64,000 nt of DNA, taken from DASXVX01 sp036504075 (GTDB lineage: Bacteria > Bacillota > Sulfobacillia > Symbiobacteriales > Symbiobacteriaceae). Every line of letters starts with the position of its first letter. Positions within the stretch are counted from its first letter, which is position 1. Both the position numbers and the translations under genes were made by a program. The stretch lies in assembly GCA_036504075.1 (NCBI GenBank), contig DASXVX010000007.1, forward strand, positions 62,001 through 126,000, in the 5' to 3' direction. Shown one piece after another: positions 8,627 through 15,962 of this stretch. Under the pieces are notes generated by a model. That model had not been told where the DNA came from. It saw only the letters and a program-made list of their open reading frames with translations, and did no database searches.

Positions 8627-9540
8627 GAACGGGCCACCTCCTTGGTCCGGAAGTACCGACCCAGTTGGGCGCTCAATCCAGGCAGACCCTGGGGCATGAC
8701 GACCAGGGCAACCACCAGCAGGGCAAAAGTGATGGCATCCTGGAAGACGTTGCTGACCAGATACCGGGCCACATACGCCTCAGCCAGTGCCACCACGAGG
8801 GCGCCCACCGCGACGCCGGAGAGTGACTCCATGCCGCCCAGCACGATGATGCAGAACGCCTTCAGGAGGAAGTTGCGGCCAAAGTCAGGGGTAAAGGCGT
8901 ACAGCGCTGACATCATGGAGCCGGAGACCCCCGCCAGGCCGGTGCCAATGCCGAAGGCAATCATGGCGATCTTGCGGGCATTGATGCCGACCAGCAGGGC
9001 TGCCTGACGGTTCTGCGTCACCGCCCGGATGGCCTTGCCCAGGTACGTTTTGGTCATCACCTGGTTCAGGATGATAAACGTGACCACCCCGACCAGGAAC
9101 ATCAGCAGAATCGGGATGCCGACGGTGATCGGTCCGAGCTTGACGGACTTCAGGGTGTAAGTGGTCAGCACCGACTGAGTATCACTGCCCCAGACGTAGT
9201 AGCCCAGGTTCTGGAGCATCAGCCAGACGCCGAACAGGAGCAGAAGCGACTGGACCGCCGGGGTATTCCCGCTTTCGGGCAGCCGGCTCACCACATACCG
9301 GTGCAAGGCCATTCCCAGTGCCGAAAACACCGGGAACGCGACGATGATCGAGACGAACGGGTCGATATGCGCATACTGGAAGAGTGTGAAGGAGAAGAAT
9401 GCCCCCAGCATGATCACGCCGGCGTGGGCCAGGTTGATGATCTTCATGACCCCGTAGATCAGGGCGAGCCCGAACGACATGGCCGCATAAAGGCCGGCCA
9501 TGAAGATGGCGTTGACCGTAATGGAAAGTAACTCTGCCAT
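8623..9540 (-). CDS. livH: Liv-type ABC permease LivH
   Basis: 305-residue permease containing MSFGLALIYGVMKIINLAHAGVIMLGAF near residues 22-49, the LPESGNTPAVQSLLLLFGVWL block and FGRNFLLKAFCIIVLGGMES. The ATG at 9540 gives the family N-terminus MAELLSITVNAIFMAG, but it lies 12 bases from AAAGGAGG; a GTG at 9549 is too close (3 bases) and a CTG lies between, so the exact start is uncertain by three codons. It is coupled to livM. Confidence 0.94.
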   Translation of the reverse strand: MAELLSITVNAIFMAGLYAAMSFGLALIYGVMKIINLAHAGVIMLGAFFSFTLFQYAHIDPFVSIIVAFPVFSALGMALHRYVVSRLPESGNTPAVQSLLLLFGVWLMLQNLGYYVWGSDTQSVLTTYTLKSVKLGPITVGIPILLMFLVGVVTFIILNQVMTKTYLGKAIRAVTQNRQAALLVGINARKIAMIAFGIGTGLAGVSGSMMSALYAFTPDFGRNFLLKAFCIIVLGGMESLSGVAVGALVVALAEAYVARYLVSNVFQDAITFALLVVALVVMPQGLPGLSAQLGRYFRTKEVARS

Positions 9541-9621
9541 GTGCAGCACGATCCTCCTTTGGGTAGCCTGCGGGCTCGCCCCGGCAACGGGACCGGACAG
9601 GCAAGACCCGATCATTTAGAT

Positions 9622-9649
9622 CGGAGCGGCCCCCAGCGGGACCGCTCCG
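9622..9649 (-). other. Intercistronic stem-loop between livK and livH
   Basis: CGGAGCGG / CCGCTCCG with a 12-base loop lies in the 144-base livK-livH gap. On the minus strand it is followed by GATCTAAATGATC, itself a small palindrome, and not by a T-run. Its place matches the stem-loop at 1465-1501 in the other liv set, so both binding-protein mRNAs end in a hairpin before the permease genes. Confidence 0.5.
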
Positions 9650-9684
9650 GTAGAGTCAACGGCAACCCTGTTCACCCATGGCGA

Positions 9685-10968
9685 TTACTTGGCCGGCGGA
9701 ATCGGAGCTACGGTGTCGCCGGTTTTGGATTCCTTGGGCCAGACCACGTCCACCTTGCCGCCGGGCTTGTTCTGGGTGACTACGAAGGGATAGATCGCCT
9801 GGCCGGTCCGGGAGAACTTCAGTACCCCGCCGGGGAGGATCGAATCCTTCAGTTCCACGGAGACCAGCGCCTCCCGGATCTTCTCCGGGTTGGTGCTGCC
9901 GGCGTTCTGAATCGCTTTCAGCGTGATGCGGACCGTCTCGTAGGCGGTGGCATGGTACCACTCGGGGCTGGCGTTGTCATTGGCGGCCTTCCACTTGTCG
10001 ACGAAGGTTTTCACCTGCGGGGAGGGCAGCAGCGGGCTGAACCAGGTGGATGCGAAGATATAATCCGTGGCGGCGCCCAGACCGTCGCGGGCAGCCTTGT
10101 CGGGACCCCGGGCGCCGTAGGTCACCATCTTGTGCGAAAGTCCCATCTGGGTGTAGGTGCGATGCATGGCGATGAAGTCTTCCAGGTGGGTATCCGACAT
10201 GAAGATGTCGGCCTTGGCGTTCTGCACTTTCGCCAGCAGGGGCTTGAAGTCGCTGGCAAACAACTCGAAACCTTCATCCATTGCGACTTTGAAGTACTGC
10301 GGGCTGGCCTTGGTGAACTCCTGGACACCCTTTTCATAGTCCTTGCCATGGTCGGTGTTCTCCCACACCAGGGAGATGGTGGACGGCTTCGGAAGCTTGC
10401 CCTGGTCAATCAGGTCCTTCAGGTACTCCATCTGAGTTTTGGCCAGCACTTCCACCGGGCTCAACACGCCAAAGATCCACTTGGAGTGTCCGAACAGATC
10501 GTTGGAACCCGCACCGGCAATCACCATCGGGATCCCATATCGTTCGGGAACCACCGTCTGCGCCTGAACCAGCAGGGTGCTGTAGCCGCCGATGACGACA
10601 TGCACCTTTTCCTGGGTGATGATCTGTTCCACAAGCTGCGCTGACTTGGTCGGGTCGGTGGTGTCGTCCAGAATCGTAAGTTTAATCTGAACCTTCTTGC
10701 CCGCGATCTCGAGGCCGCCGGCGTCGTTCACTTCCTTGATCGCGAACTCGACCGCCTTCTTGTGGGCGCTGCCGACCTTGGACTCCTTGCCAGTGACGGG
10801 GAAAACGGCGCCAATCCTGATTTCGGTGATGTCAGGTTTGGCCGCATTCGATGTGCTTTCAACCGCCTTGGTGCCGCAACCGGACAGGAACAGCGAGGCG
10901 GTGAGAATCGTCCCGAGCATGACGGCGATGACCTGACGGCCTTTCGAGAACCCCTTCCCCAGTAGCAT
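9685..10968 (-). CDS. livK: ABC transporter substrate-binding lipoprotein, LivK/Peripla_BP_6 family
   Basis: 427-residue binding lipoprotein with lipobox LFLSGC after a hydrophobic segment, then IRIGAVFPVTGKESKVGSAHKKAVEFAIKEVN and DDTTDPTKSAQLVEQIITQEKVHVVIGGYSTLLVQAQTVVPERYG, as in the paralogue at 1597-2880. ATG start at 10968 chosen because AGGGGG lies 7 bases upstream and it gives a normal signal peptide. It is the first gene of the operon livKHMGF, CoA transferase, hydratase, lyase. Confidence 0.94.
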   Translation of the reverse strand: MLLGKGFSKGRQVIAVMLGTILTASLFLSGCGTKAVESTSNAAKPDITEIRIGAVFPVTGKESKVGSAHKKAVEFAIKEVNDAGGLEIAGKKVQIKLTILDDTTDPTKSAQLVEQIITQEKVHVVIGGYSTLLVQAQTVVPERYGIPMVIAGAGSNDLFGHSKWIFGVLSPVEVLAKTQMEYLKDLIDQGKLPKPSTISLVWENTDHGKDYEKGVQEFTKASPQYFKVAMDEGFELFASDFKPLLAKVQNAKADIFMSDTHLEDFIAMHRTYTQMGLSHKMVTYGARGPDKAARDGLGAATDYIFASTWFSPLLPSPQVKTFVDKWKAANDNASPEWYHATAYETVRITLKAIQNAGSTNPEKIREALVSVELKDSILPGGVLKFSRTGQAIYPFVVTQNKPGGKVDVVWPKESKTGDTVAPIPPAK

Positions 10969-10999
10969 GCTTTTTCCCCCTGGTGACAAATTTTGCGGG

Positions 11000-11023
11000 C
11001 AGGTCCCCTGGGTGACAGGTCCC
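11000..11023. promoter_or_regulatory. Possible operator: direct repeat CAGGTCCC x2 upstream of livK
   Basis: Two identical CAGGTCCC octamers start 16 bases apart (11000-11007 and 11016-11023), about 30-55 bases before the livK start. Spaced direct repeats of this kind often bind response regulators such as the one encoded at 12190-12864. No convincing -35/-10 pair could be placed, so this is tentative. Confidence 0.25.
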
Positions 11024-11110
11024 TGTGTGGCGAATGTATCAAATCCCAGCTTGTGTCCGCTATTCTTCGTATTTATTGATCTCGTTTTGGTCTTTATGGT
11101 CTTTTCACGA

Positions 11111-11145
11111 AACAAAAACGCAGCCGGAAACGCCCCCGGCTGCGT
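11111..11145 (-). terminator. Rho-independent terminator after the DctP gene
   Basis: ACGCAGCCGG / CCGGCTGCGT (11118-11127 and 11136-11145) forms a 10-bp stem, followed on the minus strand by TTTTTGTTT. It lies just after the DctP-type gene and separates the regulator operon from the liv operon. Confidence 0.85.
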
Positions 11146-11150
11146 GCGGG

Positions 11151-12173
11151 TCATTCGCCCCTGGCCTCCCGAATGACACGGGCAACGGCATCGGCCCCCA
11201 CCCGCTCTCCTGCCAGCCGGTAGGCCGGCTCCATGGCCTGACGCCAGAACTCCCGCTCGTTAACGGTTTGGCGGTGGATGATCACCTTGCCGCCGGCCTC
11301 GATCCGTTCGAGGGCCTCCGCGTTGAGGCGGGCGGCGTTCTCCCTAACCCACTGGGTGGTGTCAGCCATGGCCTCGCGCATGGTCTCGCGCAGGTCCGGG
11401 GGGAGGCTGTTCCAGAAAGTGGCATTCACCAGCACAACGTAGCCAAGGTACCCGTGGCTCGACAGCGTCATATACGGCTGGACCTCGTAGATTCGCTTGG
11501 AGTACATGTTGGAAGGCGTGTTCTCCTGCCCGTCCAATTCCCTGCTGGCCAGCGCCGTGTAGATGGCATCGAACGTCCGGTACGAAGATTCGGCCCCCAG
11601 AAGGCGCAAGGCGTCACGCATGACCGGGCTCGGCTGAGTCCGGAACCGCAGTCCCTTGAACTGGTCAGGCAGAAGCAAGGAGCCCCGGGAGTTGGTAAAA
11701 TGCTTGAAGCCGTTCTGCCAAAAAGCAATGGGCTCCATGTCAAGACGCCTGAGGCCGGCATACAACTGCTGGCCCGTGGAACCGGTGACCACGCGGTCGA
11801 CACCCTGTTCGTCATCAAACAGGTAAGGCAGGTCGAATACCTGCCACAGGGGGTCCCAGTCGGACAGGTTGGAAAGGCTCGGTGCAATCATTTGCACATC
11901 GTTGCTGCGGAGACGGCTGACCTCCTCGCCGTCGCCGTACAACTGCGAGTTAGGGAAAACCTGCACCTCAACCCGACCGCCGGTACGTTCTTTCATGATC
12001 GCAGCGAACCGCCTGGCTGCCAGCCCTTTGGGCGTGTTCTCGGCCACGACATGCGAAAACTTGATCACGATCCGTTCGTTGGGACTCACCTGCTCATGGT
12101 CGGGGTGGCGGGAACCGCCGCAGGCGGCCAGCAGCATGGTGAACAGAATCAGCCAGGCCAGACTCCGGCGCAT
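11151..12173 (-). CDS. dctP: TRAP-type C4-dicarboxylate binding lipoprotein, DctP family (orphan)
   Basis: 340-residue extracytoplasmic binding protein. The signal peptide ends in lipobox LLAAC; then IVIKFSHVVAENTPKGLAARRFAAIMKERTGGRVEVQVFPNSQLYGD, the standard DctP N-lobe, and the KHFTNSRGSLLLPDQFKGLRFRTQPSPVM block with the conserved arginine that binds a ligand carboxylate. No DctQ or DctM membrane partner is present in the window. It is the third gene of an operon behind a sensor kinase and response regulator (16 bases after the regulator), so it may serve as an extracellular co-sensor. ATG at 12173 with GGAAGGTGGGGG upstream. Confidence 0.88.
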   Translation of the reverse strand: MRRSLAWLILFTMLLAACGGSRHPDHEQVSPNERIVIKFSHVVAENTPKGLAARRFAAIMKERTGGRVEVQVFPNSQLYGDGEEVSRLRSNDVQMIAPSLSNLSDWDPLWQVFDLPYLFDDEQGVDRVVTGSTGQQLYAGLRRLDMEPIAFWQNGFKHFTNSRGSLLLPDQFKGLRFRTQPSPVMRDALRLLGAESSYRTFDAIYTALASRELDGQENTPSNMYSKRIYEVQPYMTLSSHGYLGYVVLVNATFWNSLPPDLRETMREAMADTTQWVRENAARLNAEALERIEAGGKVIIHRQTVNEREFWRQAMEPAYRLAGERVGADAVARVIREARGE

Positions 12174-12189
12174 TCCGCCCCCACCTTCC

Positions 12190-12864
12190 TCAGACTCGTC
12201 TGTACCGGTTAACCGGCCGCCCGACCGACCCGTACTGAACCTCAAGCCGTGCCCGCCCCAACTTGACCAGGTAGTCCAGGTACCGGCGGGCGGTCACCCG
12301 TGCCATCCCCAGCTCGTTTGCCGCTTCCACGGCCGAACTGGCTTCAGAACGGCCGGCCACATAAGCTTCTACCTGCCGGAGGGTTGCGTAGTTCAGCCCC
12401 TTGGGCAGTTCCCCTTCCGGCTGTGCCGCTGTCCCCCGGAGTACCCGGTCCACCTGCTCCTGGTTGAGCGTGTTGGTCAGTGCCAGCTTCACCTTGGTGG
12501 TCCGGTAGCTCTCAAGGGCTTTCTGCAGCCGCTCGATCCGAAACGGCTTGATAATGTAGTCCACGGCGCCATAGCGCACCACATCCCGGATGGTCTGCGC
12601 GTCCTGGGCGGCGCTCACCACCAGGACATCGGCCGGGAATTCCAGCCTGCGAATCGCCTTGAGGACGGTGACCCCGTCCTGGTCCGGCATGTAGATGTCC
12701 AGCAGGACCAGGTCCGGCCGGTGGGACTGAACGGCCGCCAGTGCCTCCCGACCCGTGCGGGCCGTCGCCACTACCCGGAATCCCGCCACGGACTCCACAT
12801 AATCCTGGTTCACCTGCTGAACCATCGGATCGTCGTCCACCACCAGCACCTTAATCAGCGGCAT
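12190..12864 (-). CDS. Response regulator, CitB/DcuR/DctR type
   Basis: 224-residue transcriptional response regulator. Receiver domain residues 1-120 with acidic pocket VVDDD (9-12), phospho-acceptor Asp56 in LLDIYMP and the conserved KPF at about residue 107. The C-terminal part (~150-224) is a helix-turn-helix with SAVEAANELGMARVTARRYLDYLVKLGRARLEVQYG, as in CitB/DctR-type regulators. Start ATG at 12864 with GGGAGG 8 bases upstream; it overlaps the kinase gene by 14 bases. Likely target: transport genes downstream, inferred from position. Confidence 0.92.
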   Translation of the reverse strand: MPLIKVLVVDDDPMVQQVNQDYVESVAGFRVVATARTGREALAAVQSHRPDLVLLDIYMPDQDGVTVLKAIRRLEFPADVLVVSAAQDAQTIRDVVRYGAVDYIIKPFRIERLQKALESYRTTKVKLALTNTLNQEQVDRVLRGTAAQPEGELPKGLNYATLRQVEAYVAGRSEASSAVEAANELGMARVTARRYLDYLVKLGRARLEVQYGSVGRPVNRYRRV

Positions 12865-14461
12865 TGACTCCACCTCCCGGCAATGAGATGAAGAAGACCG
12901 TTCGTCCCGGGACGCTCTCCACCGAAATACGCCCACGGCCAAAGTCGACGATCTGTTTGACCAGTGCCAGTCCGATGCCGCGATTGACTGACCCCTTGGT
13001 GCTGAACCCTTGTTCGAAGATGCGTTCGGCCGGGACGCCCGGCGGCAGGCCGCAGCCGTTATCCTCCACCCGAATCTCCAGCCCGTCCCGCCCGCCCTGC
13101 AGCAGGCAGTTCACCTGCCGGGAGCCCAGAGGCACGTCCGCCACCGCATCCATGGCGTTCTCCAGCAAGTTACCCACAATCAGCGCCACGTCGCCGGCCT
13201 GAAGCGGAGCCGGAATCCCGTCGAGCCGGCTCTGCCGGTCAATCTGCAGGTCAACGACAAGTTCCCGGGCGCGCGTCACCTTGCCGAGAATGAGGCCGGA
13301 GACCCGGTAGTCCTTGATGGCGCGGGCTGTGAACCGGGTAATCTCCTGTTGCTGCTCCACGGCGCCGAATATGAAGTCCAGCGCCTGGTTGTACTTTTTC
13401 ATTTGGATCATACCCGCGATGGTGTGCAATTTGTTCAGCGACTCGTGATTCTGGGCCCGCAGGGCATCGACGAACTCGGTGACGCCGGTCAGTTGTTCAG
13501 CCAACTGATTGAACTCGGTGCGGTCGCGGAAGGTTGCCAGGGCGCCGACGATTCGCCCCTTGACATAGATGGGCAGGCGGTTCGTCAGGATGATGGTCCG
13601 CCCGAAGAGCAGAATTTGGTTGCGGGCGCCCCGGCCCGTTCGAAGCGCCTCCGGCAGCCGGGAGTACGGAATGACCTCCGAAATCTCCCGTCCGAAGACA
13701 TCGGCGCCAGGCGGCAGGTCCAGAATTCGGCGGGCCTCTTCATTGAGCAGCGTAATGCGCTCGGCCCTGTCAATGGCGATCAGGCCCTCCGTGATGGCGC
13801 CGAAGGCGGCCACCCGTTCTTCCAGTTGCCGGGCGATTTCCACCGGCTCCATGTCAAACATCTGCCGCTTGATGTTCCCCGCCAGCAGCCAGGCGCCCGA
13901 CACGCCCACGACCAGCGCGCCCACCAGGGCGAGGCTCAACTCCAGGCGGTACTGCATGAGCAGCGTCGGAATCCCGGGGACCATGATCCCGACCGCCGCC
14001 ACGCCCACCTGCTCCCGACCGCTGGGTCCCATGATCGGGACAAACGCCCGCACGGAATTCCCTTTGACGCCTTCCGCGGGGGAGACGTAGGCCTGCTCTG
14101 CCAGTGCCGGTCCCTCGTCCCCGCCCTCGAAGACGGTGCCGAGGCGGTCCTCCAGCGCGCTGGACAGGCGGATGCGGCTCATATTGAGAACGACGATGTA
14201 CTCAACGCCCGTGGAAAGACGCATGCGTTCAGCCACCGATTGAATCGTACGGTCGTTGGTTGGCGTCTCGAGTTCCCGCTTCACGGTATCCACCTGGGCA
14301 AAAGCCCGCGCCACCGACATGGCCCGTTCGCCCAGTGCACCTTCCACCGCCGTCTCGACGCTATATACCAGCAGGGCTCCGGCTGCCAAAATGGAGAGGA
14401 GCACCAGCCCCGAGGCCAGCGCGATGATCTTGCGTCGAAGCGTCAACCGCTCCCAGAGCAC
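12851..14461 (-). CDS. Sensor histidine kinase, CitA/DcuS/DctS type
   Basis: 536-residue membrane kinase. TM1 at ~12-34 and TM2 at ~173-195 flank an extracellular sensor domain of the CACHE type (includes VEYIVVLNMSRIRLSSALEDRLGTVFEGG, as in CitA/DcuS). A PAS domain follows (~220-320), then a SpoOB-type H-box in AQNHESLNKLHTIAGMIQMKKY, and a HATPase domain with NLLENAMDAV, VEDNGCGLPPG and GIGLALVKQIV. The GTG start at 14461 has AGGGGGGAA upstream. This family senses carboxylates such as citrate, malate and fumarate. Confidence 0.92.
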   Translation of the reverse strand: MLWERLTLRRKIIALASGLVLLSILAAGALLVYSVETAVEGALGERAMSVARAFAQVDTVKRELETPTNDRTIQSVAERMRLSTGVEYIVVLNMSRIRLSSALEDRLGTVFEGGDEGPALAEQAYVSPAEGVKGNSVRAFVPIMGPSGREQVGVAAVGIMVPGIPTLLMQYRLELSLALVGALVVGVSGAWLLAGNIKRQMFDMEPVEIARQLEERVAAFGAITEGLIAIDRAERITLLNEEARRILDLPPGADVFGREISEVIPYSRLPEALRTGRGARNQILLFGRTIILTNRLPIYVKGRIVGALATFRDRTEFNQLAEQLTGVTEFVDALRAQNHESLNKLHTIAGMIQMKKYNQALDFIFGAVEQQQEITRFTARAIKDYRVSGLILGKVTRARELVVDLQIDRQSRLDGIPAPLQAGDVALIVGNLLENAMDAVADVPLGSRQVNCLLQGGRDGLEIRVEDNGCGLPPGVPAERIFEQGFSTKGSVNRGIGLALVKQIVDFGRGRISVESVPGRTVFFISLPGGGVNAAD

Positions 14462-14605
14462 GTGCTTCCCCCCTGCCCGGACTTTCTTGCTCCCGGAACT
14501 TACGGACTACCCGGAATTTCGGCGTGCTTTGCCAATGCCCTGCTCGGTACAGTATATCTATACAGATCGAGTGGCCAATGTTGGCTTTGCAGAATTCTCA
14601 CAGCA

Positions 14606-14634
14606 TTGACAGTCGACGTCCGTCGGTGTATCAT
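14606..14634 (+). promoter_or_regulatory. Sigma-A promoter of map
   Basis: TTGACA at 14606-14611, 17-base spacer, TATCAT at 14629-14634, 37 bases before the map start. It lies in the 209-base divergent gap between the sensor kinase gene and map. Confidence 0.75.
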
Positions 14635-14670
14635 CGGCGGTTGAATAACCGCTGGGGGAGGGCGACATTT

Positions 14671-15417
14671 TTGACCAAGTTGAAGTCGCCGCAGGAGATC
14701 GCCATCCTGCGCATGGCGGGTCGGATCGTGGCCGAAGCTCACGCCGCTCTGGCCGAACGAGTGAAGCCCGGCGTCTCCACGGCGGAGCTGGACCGCTTCG
14801 TCGAGGATCTGATCCGGAGCCGGGACGCCATTCCGTCGTTCAAGGGGCACCAGGGCTTTCCGGCCACCATCTGCGTGGCGGTGAACGACGTGATCTGCCA
14901 CGGCATTCCCGGGCCGTACCGGCTGGTGGAGGGCGACCTCATCACGATCGACATCGGGGCGTGCCACCACGGTTACCACGGCGATTCGGCCTGGACGTAT
15001 GCCGTAGGCGAGGTGGCCCCGGTCGTCCGCAAGCTGATGGATGTCGCCAGGGAGTGCCTGTTTGTCGGCATAGCGGTAGCGCGGCCGGGGAACCGGATCG
15101 GGGATATCGGCCACGCGATCCAGACCCTGGCCGGCAGCCACGGCATGGGCGTCGTGCGAGAGTTCATCGGCCACGGGGTCGGACAGTCGCTCTGGGAGAA
15201 CCCGCCGGTGCCCCACTTCGGCACGCCGGGCACGGGACTGCCGCTCAAAGTTGGCATGACCATCGCCATCGAACCCATGATTACCCTGGGCGACTGGCGG
15301 GCCACGGTCGACCCGGACGGCTGGACCGCCCGCACCGTGGACGGCTCGCTGTGCGCCCAGTACGAGCACACCATCGCCATTACCGACGACGGTCCGGTGA
15401 TTTTGACGGAACTATGA
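14671..15417 (+). CDS. map: Methionine aminopeptidase, type I
   Basis: 248-residue cytosolic dimetal enzyme that removes the N-terminal methionine from new proteins. Metal-site motifs are all visible: CHGIP histidine, TIDIGACHHGYHGDSAWTY with two aspartates, FIGHGVG histidine, IAIEPM glutamate and QYEHTIAI glutamate. TTG start at 14671 selected by GGGGGAGG nine bases before it and by the usual family length. A second initial reading further upstream would overlap the promoter and is unlikely. Confidence 0.95.
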   Translation: MTKLKSPQEIAILRMAGRIVAEAHAALAERVKPGVSTAELDRFVEDLIRSRDAIPSFKGHQGFPATICVAVNDVICHGIPGPYRLVEGDLITIDIGACHHGYHGDSAWTYAVGEVAPVVRKLMDVARECLFVGIAVARPGNRIGDIGHAIQTLAGSHGMGVVREFIGHGVGQSLWENPPVPHFGTPGTGLPLKVGMTIAIEPMITLGDWRATVDPDGWTARTVDGSLCAQYEHTIAITDDGPVILTEL

Positions 15418-15422
15418 AGAAC

Positions 15423-15448
15423 GCCTCCCCGGACGGGGAGGCATTTTC
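15423..15448 (+). terminator. Terminator-like hairpin after map
   Basis: GCCTCCCC / GGGGAGGC with a GGAC loop, followed by ATTTTCGT. It starts 5 bases after the map stop and fits a factor-independent terminator with a short T-run. Confidence 0.65.
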
Positions 15449-15497
15449 GTATGATGAACCGGCAGCGATGATGGCACCGGGAGGAGGTCGACCGATC

Positions 15498-15899
15498 ATG
15501 GCGCGCTACCGCATCGACATCAAGAAGCGGGCCAACACGCTCTCACTCTATGCCGACGGCAAGCTGCAGAAGGTTTACCCGGTGGGCACAGGGCGGGAGC
15601 GGAGCATCACGCCGGAGGGGACGTTTCACATCGTCTTCAAGACCTGGTTTGCGTCCTGGACGAATCCGGCCACCGGCGAGACCATTCCCGGCGGCTCGGC
15701 GCGCAACCCGCTGGGCACCCGCTGGCTGGGGTTCGATGCCAACGGGACCACGGGGCGCTCTTACGGCATCCACGGGACGAACCGCCCGGAGTCGGTCGGC
15801 TCGTATATCACCTCGGGCTGCGTCCGCATGTACAACCGGGATGTCGAGGAGTTGTATAACCTGGTGGACATGGGGACAGAAGTCAAGATCGAATGGTAG
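15498..15899 (+). CDS. L,D-transpeptidase (YkuD) domain protein
   Basis: 133-residue single-domain YkuD protein. L,D-transpeptidases make 3-3 peptidoglycan crosslinks or attach proteins to the wall through an active cysteine. The catalytic motif is complete: YGIHGTN near residue 90 and SYITSGCVRMYNRDVEELY with the nucleophilic cysteine at ~112. The N-terminus RIDIKKRANTLSLYADGKLQKVYPVGTG is the usual first strand pair. It has no signal peptide or LysM domain, as in some spore-former members. ATG at 15498 after GGGAGGAGG. Confidence 0.9.
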   Translation: MARYRIDIKKRANTLSLYADGKLQKVYPVGTGRERSITPEGTFHIVFKTWFASWTNPATGETIPGGSARNPLGTRWLGFDANGTTGRSYGIHGTNRPESVGSYITSGCVRMYNRDVEELYNLVDMGTEVKIEW

Positions 15900-15905
15900 C
15901 CGGGC

Positions 15906-15946
15906 GGGAGCCGGCGGCCGGCGCCTGATGGCCGGCGCCGGCTCCC
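15906..15946. repeat. GC-rich inverted repeat between converging genes
   Basis: GGGAGCCGGC at 15906-15915 pairs with GCCGGCTCCC at 15937-15946, and the inner bases also pair. It lies between the ends of the L,D-transpeptidase gene and hemW. There is no T-run on either side, so a terminator role for both genes is likely but not certain. Confidence 0.5.
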
Positions 15947-15962
15947 TGTCCGCGTGCCCCGG

